Assembly: GCA_041399205.1 (NCBI GenBank)
Contig: JAWKTK010000032.1
Coordinates: forward strand, 1-64,000
Length of the DNA stretch: 64,000 nt
Origin: JAGQOZ01 sp041399205
Lineage (GTDB): Bacteria; Planctomycetota; Planctomycetia; Pirellulales; Pirellulaceae
Reading direction: 5' to 3'
Shown: piece by piece, positions 8,838 to 18,563 of the stretch
Numbering within the stretch: position 1 is the stretch's first letter
How the letters are laid out: the number at the start of each line of letters is the position of its first letter
Made by a program: the position numbers and the translations under genes
The notes under the pieces: generated by a model
What the model saw: the letters and a program-made list of their open reading frames with translations, nothing else
Database searches by the model: none
What the model was told of the DNA's origin: nothing

Positions 8838-8997
8838 GCGTGGCGGCAGCCCAACGAGTCCGTGTCTGGCGCAGGTAATTTCCGCGTGGCAACGCGGAGG
8901 AAACCTGCCCATGAAGTCTCAAATAGTAACTTGCCCTGGAGTATCCCCAGGGAGACGAAGGCAAACGCTCCGTCAGCTTGGAGTCTTGCCGCCACGC
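8838..8997 (-). ncRNA. Putative retron msr-msd RNA
   Basis: Read on the minus strand, the region opens with GCGTGGCGGCA (8997-8987) and closes with its perfect complement TGCCGCCACGC (8848-8838), the arrangement of the retron a1/a2 repeats. Between them are a weak CTCC/GGAG stem, a short hairpin CCCTGG-7 nt-CCAGGG (8952-8934), and a long hairpin at 8908-8871 with outer arms GCAGGT/ACCTGC and inner arms TCCGCGT/ACGCGGA around a TGCC loop. This is the expected order of short msr hairpins followed by a long msd stem. A T-rich stretch follows a2, and the reverse transcriptase starts about 30 bases further on. The span of 160 nt is within the usual retron range. The branching G was not assigned. 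Confidence 0.8.
8871..8908 (-). other. Long msd-type hairpin inside the retron RNA
   Basis: Thirty-eight bases forming an outer six-pair stem and an inner seven-pair stem separated by a 4/4 internal loop (TTCC/AATT) and capped by a four-base loop. It is the most stable structure of the region and the likely template of the reverse-transcribed DNA. Confidence 0.65.
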
Positions 8998-9132
8998 TGC
9001 ACTGAATAGAAGTAATCACGCCCCGATGGTCAAGCGAATGCATCGTTTTTCCGTCACCGGCCACCAACAATGCTGGTTTTGACCTTGCTGGCAGCGATGT
9101 AATGGGACTGCGAGCAAATTTTTTTTTCAGTG

Positions 9133-9189
9133 CATTGCTAGCTCGACAGCGATGACAGCATTGCACTGCATCGCGTGATACTAGCAATG
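9133..9189. repeat. Nested inverted repeats upstream of the retron
   Basis: CATTGCTAG at 9133-9141 is the exact complement of CTAGCAATG at 9181-9189. Inside, CAGTGCATTGC and GCATTGCACTG pair with one mismatch. Further right, AGTTCTGACAT (about 9198-9208) and ATGACAGAACT (about 9250-9260) form another near-perfect pair. The 9000-9415 stretch has no convincing gene; it probably holds the retron promoter, and the origin of the repeats is unclear. Confidence 0.45.
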
Positions 9190-9415
9190 GAATGATAGTT
9201 CTGACATCAGCGACGAAATCACCGTAATTTCTCGCGTGATGCATCTAGTATGACAGAACTGTTGGCAATGATAGCGACAGCGTGCTTCGTTGAAAGCAGT
9301 TTGCATGGCAGTATTGCAGTCGTTTCGTCAATTCGTTGCAACGACCGTATGGCTAGCCATTCTTTGATGTTGACGCACTTGATTTCATGCTCGTATATTT
9401 CGCCCCGCGTTGGCA

Positions 9416-9637
9416 ATGAAACGAAAACGAATCGCGAGCAAACGTCAAATCAAGGAGGACGCCAATGAGAAAAATCGGCGATTGCCGCAACTGAAAATTG
9501 TGTACGCCAAATTCTTCCCGCATCGCTTTGTGAGGTTCATTCGAACCGGCGATTCATCGGACCCAGAAAGTTTGGCAACGAATGTTTTTGATGCGAACAA
9601 AAGCATTCGAAAGCAGGAAATCACTTTGAAGGTTTAA
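9416..9637 (+). CDS. Possible small basic protein
   Basis: A 73-codon frame beginning MKRKRIASKRQIKEDANE, rich in Lys and Arg, ending 15 bases before the PEP-CTERM gene. No family was recognised, no clear ribosome site precedes the ATG, and the right half has no obvious fold. It may be chance; its only support is position and strand. Confidence 0.2.
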   Translation: MKRKRIASKRQIKEDANEKNRRLPQLKIVYAKFFPHRFVRFIRTGDSSDPESLATNVFDANKSIRKQEITLKV

Positions 9638-9652
9638 AAGGAGTTTAAGCTA

Positions 9653-10354
9653 ATGAAACGATTCAACTTTACTTTGGCTACTGTCGTTGTCGCTCTGGTT
9701 GCAGCACAATCGTACGCCGGCACCATCATGAAGCTGGGATTCAGCACGGACAGTCTCGCGGATATTGAACTAGTAGACGGCAAGCTATCCACCGTTGACG
9801 ATTTGTTCGCCGCGACCGTTGGTGACCAGAACTCAGAAGTCACGTTCTTGGGCGTCTTGTCCGGTGCGGCTGCGATTGAAGGTGACCGAGCATCCTTTAC
9901 GCTAAGCGAAGTCTTGTTGGACGGCACCCCGATCAACATGGGTAACACGGTAATCCAAGGTACTTCTGGCGGTACCTTTGCGGTTTACGACGGCTCAAAC
10001 GAATTGATGCTGTCCGGTACGCTGGGCGACGGAGTTTTGTCCGGCCCGATCGGCGGAACGGCCACCGGCGGTTACTTGACCACCGAATTTGGCGTTTTCA
10101 CCGATGGTTACTTGTTGGACATCCTGGACGAAGAAAACTTGCTGAAGTCGTCGCTATCGATCAGTTTGACCGATGTCAATGACGGAGCTGGCTTCGCTAC
10201 GGACGCCAACGGTGCCTTGGCTGAATTTTCGGCCGACGCCACCGCCAACGTGGGTGCACAATTATCCGTACCCGACGTGCCCGAACCAAGCTCGCTGGCC
10301 ATGATCGCCGCCGGCCTGTTGATTTCGTTCGGAGCGATTCGACGACGCAAGTAA
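9653..10354 (+). CDS. PEP-CTERM sorted secreted protein
   Basis: A 233-residue exported protein. It has a Sec signal peptide (MKRFNFTLATVVVALVAA, cleavage probably after QSYA), then a strand-rich Thr/Gly/Asp-containing body of unknown function. It ends with the PEP-CTERM anchor: VPEPSSLAMIAAG, a hydrophobic helix and the basic tail RRRK. PEP-CTERM proteins are processed by an exosortase in the cell envelope; no exosortase gene is in the window. AAGGAG lies upstream of the ATG at a normal distance, and a strong terminator follows 30 bases after the stop, so it is probably transcribed alone. The body was not matched to a named domain. Confidence 0.88.
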   Translation: MKRFNFTLATVVVALVAAQSYAGTIMKLGFSTDSLADIELVDGKLSTVDDLFAATVGDQNSEVTFLGVLSGAAAIEGDRASFTLSEVLLDGTPINMGNTVIQGTSGGTFAVYDGSNELMLSGTLGDGVLSGPIGGTATGGYLTTEFGVFTDGYLLDILDEENLLKSSLSISLTDVNDGAGFATDANGALAEFSADATANVGAQLSVPDVPEPSSLAMIAAGLLISFGAIRRRK

Positions 10355-10383
10355 TGTCGTTCGAATAAGATTCGAAGATTCCA

Positions 10384-10422
10384 GAACGCAGTTCGACCTA
10401 GTTGTTGAACTGCGTTTTTTTT
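10384..10422 (+). terminator. Rho-independent terminator after the PEP-CTERM gene
   Basis: AACGCAGTTC pairs with GAACTGCGTT across a 12-base loop and is followed by an uninterrupted run of T. It closes the 9653-10354 transcript. Confidence 0.85.
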
Positions 10423-10512
10423 CGTTCATGAACTCCGAACCACGGTACTTCGAACCACGGTACTTCGAACCACTTCACTCGTGACGTCACTTGCCAGTCA
10501 ACCACGGCACTT

Positions 10513-10893
10513 TTACCGTTTTGGCTGGTCTTTGTGACCGTATCGACCTTTGAATTGGTCCACTGGATATTTCAGGGCGTTCTTTTCCATTTTGGCGACC
10601 AGCGCCGACGTCACGTCTATGTTCAACGCGTTGGCCAACGCCAGCAAGTAACTGGCCACATCCGCCAGTTCATCCTGCACTTCCTGCAACTTGGCTGGAT
10701 CCGAAGTGACACAACGCGACTGGTCACTAGTGATCCACTGAAAATGTTCCATCAATTCCGCCGCCTCGATGGCCAGCGACATGCTCAGATTTTTTGGCGA
10801 ATGAAATTGTTGCCAATCTCGCTCGTCCACAAACTGCTTCACAATGCCTCGCAGGTCCGCAACACTTGTATCTTCGTCCCTATTATTGACCAT
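10513..10893 (-). CDS. MazG-type nucleotide pyrophosphohydrolase
   Basis: A 126-residue all-alpha protein of the MazG/dCTPase (DCTPP1-like) group. The metal-binding pattern is visible as E43-x-x-E46 (IEAAELMEHFQW) and E75-x-x-D78 (ELADVASYLL). These enzymes hydrolyse nucleoside triphosphates to monophosphates and pyrophosphate, often cleaning the pool of unusual dNTPs. No signal peptide is present, so it is cytoplasmic. Length and motif spacing are typical for the small single-domain forms. It is convergent with the PEP-CTERM gene and divergent from the SMC-like gene at 11144. Substrate is not predictable from sequence. Confidence 0.9.
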   Translation of the reverse strand: MVNNRDEDTSVADLRGIVKQFVDERDWQQFHSPKNLSMSLAIEAAELMEHFQWITSDQSRCVTSDPAKLQEVQDELADVASYLLALANALNIDVTSALVAKMEKNALKYPVDQFKGRYGHKDQPKR

Positions 10894-11143
10894 CTGTCTT
10901 TATCTCGCTTCAGCCACTTCGTTCGAAACACATCTTTGCTCCGCCGAATGGTAGCGGCTCCGGGACGCCACCGAAACCAGTGCTAGCGTTGCCGAGCGTG
11001 ACATGACATCAGATTGCCGTTCCCGCATGGCATCAATTCTATTACGATACGTGCGGTGCTATCGATGCAGACGGGCCTTATGCGGTCGAAAGCCATCGCC
11101 ACCCCGCAACAAACTCCGCAATCAACTCATGCAAGGACGCAAA

Positions 11144-14035
11144 ATGATTGTTCGCGAATTCCAAATCGATCAATTTGGTGGTTGGACCGATGTTCATATT
11201 CCCGGCTTTCCTAACGGTCTGTGCGCCATCTACACTCCTCATGCGGAAGACGCGACGGCGCTGCGCGCATTTTTACCCAGCATCTTGTTTGGCAATTCCT
11301 TCTTGATGGAACTGCCCGAACAATTCACTCACGATGGCGAAGTCATCTTGGAACTGGAGGACCGTCACGTCCGAATTCGACGAGACTTCACGGACGAATC
11401 CGCCGGGCATCATCGCTTGGGAAAACTGTGCATGGAAGCGGTGGATCAACGAGGTTCGCTCAGTTCGCAGTTGGAGCAATCGCTGCGAGCGGTCTCGCAA
11501 ACTCCGTTCGAATCGATCTATTCCGATGCGCTGACTCCCTTGGATCGTATCGAATCTTGGCGACAACAAGGGTTGCTTGATCGCTTTCGCCCAACCACGA
11601 CTCAAACGGAAGTCGCGACTGCGCCCGTTCCAACCCATCGCCCCGACACCGAATCACTGGCAACGGAACTCCGCCGCTTGAATCAACAACGAGACGCCTT
11701 GCGTACACAAACGCAGCATCACGGAAATGCGTTGCAGCTTCTTTCTGGATTGTACAAACGTCGCAACGAAGCCGAACTGCAAACGAAGCAGCTGCAAAGC
11801 AAACTGGAAGAAATTCCGAAACGTCTGGCGCCCATTGAACAGGCCATCGAATTGTTCGAACTTTGGGCGGAGCGCAAACGCTTGGCGCACTGAAGACGAC
11901 CGGCCCACAGATCAAGTTGATCTCAAGAAAACGTTCCGGCAAGTTCAGAGCCTAGACGAACAGATCGAATCACTGCGACACCAGATTCAGACAGACAAGG
12001 CCCAGTCCAAGCAAAGCTCGCCCGATGATGCGCAGCGCCTGCAGGAACTAAGACGAATTCGTCATCGCCAAGCCGAAGCATTGGCCGCGGAAATATCTAT
12101 CAACACTGCCATGCCCGTGGCTCCGGTTCGCGCAGGCACTTCCAACAGTCGTTCAGCCAAACTCACGCTGGCGCGTTGCGTCCGATGGCACAAAGGCTTC
12201 GCAGCCTTCGAGACCAATTGCGGAATGTGCCCAAAACGTCCAGCGGTCGGTTCGACACTTCTCACCTGACACCCCAACAACAGGAAGAGTATCAGGCGAT
12301 TGTGGCCGAGATTCGCCGCTTGAAGCGAATTTCCAACAAGCTGTTAGAACGCCGGCTGCTGCCAGTCACGTCGATTATCGGCTTGGGGTTGCTCTTTTCC
12401 AGCAGTCTTTCCATGGTGGCCACGGCCTGCTTGCTGGATCTGGGCACCTATAAAATGTTTACGCTGGCTTTGGGTATCGTTGGGCTGTTTGCGTCGTTGA
12501 TGTTGCGAAAAATGGGCGAACGACCTCCTGTTTCCGCTTTCACGAAATGCCGACAACAGATTCAGGAATTGGTGAAGCGAGCGTCGGCGTTATTGGCCAC
12601 CAACCGACCTTATTCGACCAACGCGGTCAACCTGTCACACGATCGACAAGCGTTACTGCGACAATACCGTCTGGCCCGACAAGATTGGCAACACGCCTTG
12701 CGGCAACATCAACTGCCACCTGATCTTTCGCCTCGCGAACTTGTCCATTGGATCAAGCGTCAAAGCCGTCCCGTTCCGACAGACGTTGCGTCGGTACAGC
12801 CCCTGGCAAATCGCTTGGAAACCAATCTGGCAACTTCGGCCGACCGGAATATCCTGAGCGAATGGCTGCGAGACGCTCGACGCGCACTCAACCTGACCGG
12901 CCGAGATTCTTTCGAATTGGACGTCACCGCCATCGGCGACCAACTCGATTCACTGATTCTGTCGCTGTCAGAAAAACAAGCACTCGATCACACATCCTTG
13001 AAGCAGCAGCTGACAACGTTGCAAGACGAATTGAAACGGCTCAAAAAGAAGCGGCAAACCATACTGGAAAAGGCCGGGGTCGCCAGCATTGCGCAGCTGA
13101 AAACCAAGCTGGGCCAAGTGTCGCAAGCGTCACTGCGTCAAAGGAAACTGGATGCCAAGAGCGCAGAAATCGAAGCCATTTTGGCGAGTTCCGCAAACCC
13201 AGCGGAATGCGAACGCCTGCTGGAAACACACAGCGCACAAGAGTTATTCGCCAAGAAGCGATCCGTCACGGATGAACAAAATTCGTTGCATGACGAATTG
13301 AAGGCTCAGCAACGTCGCTTTGTACAGATCGAACATCAAATTACTGAAATCACTCGAGACTCCAACCATGACAACGCCAGACTTCGCCTAGCTGAACTGG
13401 AGTCGCAAACGGAATCCACCGCCGCTCGGCTGCTAGCCGCAACACTGACAACCAAGGCCAAACCCGCCACTGAGATTCGCACGGAGCAATTCTCTAGTCC
13501 AGAACGAGACATGGCGGTGCAGTTTATTTCGTCCACCACCGGCTGGTCCAACGTGGACATTGTAGTGACGGAAGATCATCAGATTCTACTGAAACAAGCC
13601 AACAAAAAGGCGCGTAATCTGTTGGATTTCCCGGCCGCATTGCAGTCGCACATTATCAACTGCTTGCAGCTGGTTTTGGCAACCACCACGGCACCCGCCC
13701 TAAGATCATTGCCGATGATTTTGGGAGACCCATGGTGGGGCAAAAACAGTCGATCACGGACCGAATTTATCCAGCTGCTGAAGTCGCTAGGCCAATCCGG
13801 CCGCCAAGTGCTGTTTATTACGAGCAGCACTTCCAACCGGGACGCATTTCAGCAGAATCAAGTTCCCGTCTTGTCACTGTGTCAAGAAGAGCGAATTGAG
13901 GAACACGTCCATGTTGTCAAAGAAACGCCAGTCCGAAGTCGGTTGGGGGAAGGCGTGGACGAAGAACATTCCGACGAAGCAATCATATCTTCCGGGTACC
14001 AAGAAGAACTGCCACCCTGGATGCCGGCCGCTTAA
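11144..14035 (+). pseudogene. SMC/YhaN-like coiled-coil protein, frameshifted, degenerate ATP site
   Basis: Three consecutive frames add up to one protein of about 960 residues. The first (11144-11893) starts MIVREFQIDQFGGWTDVHIP, the N-terminus of YhaN/RecF-like ATPases, and enters coiled coil. The second (about 11890-12170) continues the coil. The third (about 12176-14035) carries two hydrophobic segments near 12350-12500, more coiled coil and the C-terminal ATPase half. The usual P-loop (G-x-N-x-x-G-K-T) is replaced by IYTPHAEDATALRAFL, and the Walker B region reads PMILGDPWWG, not LDD. The protein family looks like a planctomycete membrane-associated relative that has lost ATP binding. 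The two frameshifts may be decay or sequence errors. Function unknown. Confidence 0.65.
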
Positions 14036-14073
14036 GCGCCGATTAACGCCAGCGAACGGTTCGGCTCGGGAGA

Positions 14074-15672
14074 TCAACGATACAAGCCATACGTACGTTT
14101 GGACATGGACGGCGGAAGCGGTGCAATGGGCAGTGACGGAGTGCCGTCCGATTGCGTTGCGTACGATTCGGAATCCAAGTCCCAAGTGTCACTGGACGAA
14201 GGAATATCGATAATCTGGTCGGCCAGATTCCGATTTGAATCAGCCGTTTCCGGATTCGAATCTACCGTTTCCCAATCGAATGATTCGTTTTCGTCGGTTC
14301 GTGCTGAGTTGGCATTGGCTTGCAGCAATTCGTCTCGTTCATTCGCCGGAATCACATAGTCCGCTCGCTGCACGCCCGATTCCGGCAAGCGTTCTAATCC
14401 CAACGGCTTGTCGTTGCTATCAAAGGCGACAATTCGTTCTACCATTGAATCCATTCGAAGATTGAATTCATCTTCCGACTCGTCTGCATCGCTCGCAGCG
14501 TTCGAATTGGCGCTTTCGCCAGCCGCATTCATCAAAATACTGGGCAGGTTTGAATGGAAGCCTGCGTCAACAGCCATGGGTTGCGTGGCTTGAACCGGAT
14601 TCACTCGATCCAAATTCGCCGTCTGCTGCGATGGTTGCGAACCGGGATTCCAATTGGACGTCGGTGGGACCGTGGCCGAATTCGAATGGGCAGCTGTGGG
14701 GAACGCAGACAAACGAGGTTGAATCTGCGCCAAGATGGTGCGTGCTTCGTTCAAATTTGGATCGAATTCGAGCGATCGGGCCAGGTAAGGCTGAGCGGCG
14801 TCGGCGAGTCCTCGTTGATTCATCAAGAAGCCGACGTTGTAGTTGGCAATTGCCGCCCCGTGGACTTCGGCCAGCACTTGAACAGCTGCTTCGGGCTGAT
14901 CTGCCTGAACCAAAATGGCCGCCAAGTTATTGCGATACAATTCACTGTCGGGCTGCAAGGTGATTGCTTGCTGCAACACTTCCAAAGCTTTGGTTGTGTC
15001 ACCAGTTCTACCGTAGCACAGTCCCAAATCGTTCAGAATAACAGCGTCGCTGGGATGCGCTGTGGTGGCCACTTCGTACACGGCGATCGCGTTCGCATGT
15101 TCGCCCTGCCGATGCAAGAGCCGGCCTAAACCGATCAGTGCTTCTCGATGTGAATTGTCAATTTTCAGCGCCATTTCATACTGAGCTCGCGCGTCTTGAA
15201 CCAGATTTTGCGATTCATACATGGCTGCCGTTGCCAGATGCAAATCGGGTGTGACGGGGCCCGATTTGTAGCTCAAACTGGTCGGATCCAGAGGATTGCT
15301 GGCAGGCGCTGAGTTCGGTTGTTGAACGTGTTGAATCGATTGGCTGAATGATTGGGCGATCTGCTTGACAGGCGCCAGAACCTTACCGGGCTTGGGTATC
15401 ACCGGCGCCGGAGTGGCGCTCATGGCCGACCCCATGCCACCCACCATATAGTCTTGTGGCGAACGCTGAACGGAAAACTGATTGCTACCAATGCTAGCGC
15501 TAGAATTAGGAGACAAGCCATCGTTGTGTTGCTTGGCCTGCGCCGAAACCTTGGCGACCGTATCTAGATACGAATCTAGCCGAAACGGCTTGGGCTTCTG
15601 TGGCGAAGTGCATCCACCACATTGCAAGATCAACAGTACACAGGTTGTTGGAAAGGCGTAACGTATGGCCAC
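14074..15672 (-). CDS. TPR-repeat lipoprotein
   Basis: A 532-residue protein with a lipoprotein signal (FPTTCVLLILQCGGC, lipidated Cys about residue 21), a low-complexity linker and an array of tetratricopeptide repeats at about 145-310. Clear repeats include LGRLLHRQGEHANAIAVYEV, LGLCYGRTGDTTKALEVLQQ and a third with NNLAAILVQADQPEAAVQVL. The C-terminal 200 residues are polar, Asn/Ser/Asp-rich and probably disordered, ending PPSMSKRTYGLYR. TPR lipoproteins commonly scaffold envelope complexes; no specific partner is visible. It is convergent with the SMC-like gene, with only 38 bases between the two stop codons. Confidence 0.88.
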   Translation of the reverse strand: MAIRYAFPTTCVLLILQCGGCTSPQKPKPFRLDSYLDTVAKVSAQAKQHNDGLSPNSSASIGSNQFSVQRSPQDYMVGGMGSAMSATPAPVIPKPGKVLAPVKQIAQSFSQSIQHVQQPNSAPASNPLDPTSLSYKSGPVTPDLHLATAAMYESQNLVQDARAQYEMALKIDNSHREALIGLGRLLHRQGEHANAIAVYEVATTAHPSDAVILNDLGLCYGRTGDTTKALEVLQQAITLQPDSELYRNNLAAILVQADQPEAAVQVLAEVHGAAIANYNVGFLMNQRGLADAAQPYLARSLEFDPNLNEARTILAQIQPRLSAFPTAAHSNSATVPPTSNWNPGSQPSQQTANLDRVNPVQATQPMAVDAGFHSNLPSILMNAAGESANSNAASDADESEDEFNLRMDSMVERIVAFDSNDKPLGLERLPESGVQRADYVIPANERDELLQANANSARTDENESFDWETVDSNPETADSNRNLADQIIDIPSSSDTWDLDSESYATQSDGTPSLPIAPLPPSMSKRTYGLYR

Positions 15673-15922
15673 GGGAACCTCCGTGTTCTTTGCAGTCGTT
15701 CGTTTGCCCTATCCATGGACAAACCTACCGATATCGCGGCTTACCAATACAGATCGACGAGGCGGACTATTCGCTTGAGTCAACTTTGGGCAAATAGTAC
15801 GACTTTACCGCCTGGACACTTTGCTGCATCTAGCAAAGAGGACACGCAAAAGGACCGACGAGCAAGTGACTGACTTCGACGATCCTTGTGTTATTGTCAG
15901 GCGGATTCGCACCAAGCGAACC

Positions 15923-16468
15923 TTAGTTGCTGCCACCGGCCGCTTGGAACGCTGGTAGCACTGGTGCTTGAATGCTTTCAGTGGCTTTGCGGTCGATAGC
16001 ATCAATGTACTCGGCCGACCAGTCGTGTGGTTGTTTGGTGGTTGCCACAACAGGCGGTAGCGATTCACCCGGCATCGATTTGGCCAAGAATTGTTGGACG
16101 GAATCAATTCGAGTGGCGGTGGCACCGCGTTCAAAGGCTTGAGCAACCCATACTGTTTTGAATTGTTCAGGCGAACTGCTCATAATCCAATGGACTTTTC
16201 GCTTGCCGCCATCGGTCAGTTCATGTGTTTGCGTGTCGAAATCGTGTACGGTCAACGTGTTTTGGGTTCGCCACCCATTGGCGACCATGCCCTGGAAGTA
16301 GGACCGCGTGGCTTGACGATCTACCGAAGTGAACGGTTGAGGCCAGCAGTTATTACGATGGGAGTCAAATGGACTCGATCCCAAAATTCATTCCAACCGG
16401 CTTGGGCGGGTACCGCCGCGAGGCCAGCAAATAGACACGTCAAGAGCAAGGGAACGGTTCGAGACATT
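15923..16468 (-). pseudogene. Secreted planctomycete protein, frameshifted after the signal peptide
   Basis: An ATG at 16468 gives a signal peptide (MSRTVPLLLTCLFAGLAA) followed by AGWNEFWDRVH. One base later the reading must change frame to continue as DSHRNNCWPQPF, ADR-like sequence, GWRTQNTLTVHDF and a conserved helical body to the stop at 15923. The combined product would be about 180 residues, exported, with a pattern I recall from uncharacterised planctomycete proteins (FWDRVH-x-x-HRNNCWP). No domain with a known role was recognised. A single missing base at about 16361 explains the break. Confidence 0.6.
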
Positions 16469-16818
16469 TAATTGCATCTCCATTGCAAAGGACTGTTACA
16501 CGTCCACACCACATTCCAGCATTGCTGGAACCGGTTCACCTTCCCTGTTTGGACGCATCATTTCTTGTCAGCATCAATGCCAACAAGCTTCCAATTGTTT
16601 ATTTTCACAACCGCCCACTCGGCGGACTGGGGCAGCAGGCATGTTATCAGTAATTTGTTACGACAGACCGTCTGCTAGCCTTCTTATCGGTCACAGTGAC
16701 ACCGGCAAGATAAATGAAACGTCGTTGGCCAGCGTAACCAGTTAGGTTAACCTAGTTGCCACAATCCTGAACAGTTGCCAATTTCAAGTTTCGATTGCTT
16801 CATTTGCTGGGAATTGCC
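16469..16818. other. Divergent intergenic region with two short palindromes
   Basis: No gene is seen. TTCCAGC-ATT-GCTGGAA (16514-16530) is a perfect 7-bp hairpin, and TAGGTTAACCTA (16743-16754) is a 12-bp palindrome 65 bases before the phosphotransferase start. Either could be an operator for one of the divergent genes; neither matches a regulator site I can name. Confidence 0.4.
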
Positions 16819-18563
16819 ATGAACGAACCGCTATCTGGCCGACCCGATCTTTCCGCGTCCCTGGCACAGCAGTTGGCCGCAGAATATTTCCACGTGATCG
16901 GCGAACCAAGCGTCTTGCCCAGTGAACGCGATCAGAATTTCTTCATTCAATCTGCGTCGGATCCTGGGACGGCATGGGTGCTCAAGATTGCCAACGCATT
17001 TGCCACAGAAGCATCGTTGGATTTTCAGAACCGGCTGATTATCCACTTGGGAAAGTCGTTGAAGACGGCCGTTCCAAAGTTGATTAACTCGGTTTCGGGC
17101 GAACCGATGGTCTGGATCGAAATATCCGGCCGGCGTCACGCCATGCGTCTGCTATCGTATTTGCCGGGCACGCCCTGGGCCCATATTCGCTATCATTCGA
17201 AGCAACTCGGTCAATCTCTCGGCCGCTTCGTGGGCCGCCTGCTGAGTTCGCTGCAAACTTTCCGAACCCGCCCGGAGTTCGCTCGTTTGAATGGGACTTG
17301 GCGTCGTGTGCGCAGACCGTCGCGCAGCGTCTGGATTCGATCACTGATCCCGAACAACAACAATTGGTCCGACATTTTTTGCACCATTACCAATCCAACA
17401 TTCTCGACATACACAGTCGCTTGCGTCGCAGTACCATCCATAATGACGCCAATGATTACAACGTTTTAGTGAATGGTTGTGAACGTCCGGCCACGGACGT
17501 AACGGGGATGATCGACTTTGGCGACGCCGTTTTTTCTCAGTGCGTCAACGAACTAGCCATCGCCGTGGCCTACGGCATGTTGGGCCAAGCCGATCCGCTG
17601 GACATGGCTCAGCAGATTGTAGGTGGTTGTCATCAAGTCTTTCCGCTGACGGACGAAGAAATTGTTTGCGTCTATTCACTGGCGGCGATGCGACTGTGTA
17701 CCAGTGTGGTGATTTCAGCCGAACGTCAGCGAACCCATCCAGATGACACGTACTTGTCCGTGTCTGCGGAACCAGCGTGGGATTGTCTACGCCGACTGCA
17801 GCAAGTTTCGCCGAATTTCGCACATTTTGCCTTGCGTTCCGCCTGCGGCAAACCTGCGCACCCGGCCGAACCAAGACTCATGACGTGGATGTCGGATCAT
17901 CAAGCTTCGTTCCTTCCGGTCATGAAGTTAATGGGCGACCCTGTCACATTGGATTTGAGCGTCGACGGCCAACAGTTTGCGTTGGACGAATTGACGGACA
18001 TGGATCATCAGCCCATGAGTTCGAGATCCATCCAGAAATACATGGAACAGCAACAAAGATCGTGGGCCATCGGCCGCTACGGGGAAGCTCGCCGCTGCTA
18101 TTCCGCTCCGCAGTACACTTCTGGCCTTCCCTTTGAAAACCGCTGGCGCACCATTCATCTGGGAATTGATCTTTTTGCAGACGCGGGCAGTCCTGTCTTC
18201 GCGCCATATCCTGGTACCGTTGTCGGCGTGGCGAACAATGATGCAATCGGCGACTATGGCCCCACCGTAATCTTGAAGCATGTCGCACGGATCGACGGTC
18301 GGCCGCTGGAATTTTATTCGCTGTACGGACACTTGGATCGACGGACGGTAACACGCTGGCAGACGAACGATCAAATCCAAGCGGGCGGTCGTATAGGTTC
18401 GCTAGGAACAGAGTCCGAAAACGGCGGCTGGCCACCCCATTTGCACGTACAGTTAATGTTAGACCTGTTGGGCGAATCAACAAATTTTCCTGGTGTCGCC
18501 GCGCTGGCCAACGCCACGTTTGGAAATCAATCTGTCCGAACCCGAGTGCATTTTTGGGACTAA
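16819..18563 (+). pseudogene. Phosphotransferase (APH-like) plus M23 peptidase region, frameshifted
   Basis: Frame one (from ATG 16819) encodes the N-lobe of an aminoglycoside/choline-kinase-like phosphotransferase: VLKIANAFATEASLDFQN and MRLLSYLPGTPWAH. After a frame change near 17280 the C-lobe follows, with the catalytic segment TIHNDANDYNVLV and DFGDAVFSQCVNELA. Next comes an M23-type peptidase domain with the metal ligands H-x-G-x-D (TIHLGIDLF) and HLHVQL, plus SLYGHL. It stops at 18561-18563, overlapping the class III aminotransferase frame by ten bases. In planctomycetes and other bacteria I know these three parts as one long protein, so this is probably the front of a fused enzyme with one or two frameshifts. 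Its reaction is not established. Confidence 0.75.

Noticed and set aside
8744..9244. 166-codon minus-strand frame over the retron RNA
   Set aside because: It covers the msr-msd hairpins and the RT start in another frame, has no family resemblance and no ribosome site.
10437..10480. Three short repeats of GAACCACGGTACTT
   Set aside because: A minor local duplication after the terminator; too short and isolated to interpret.
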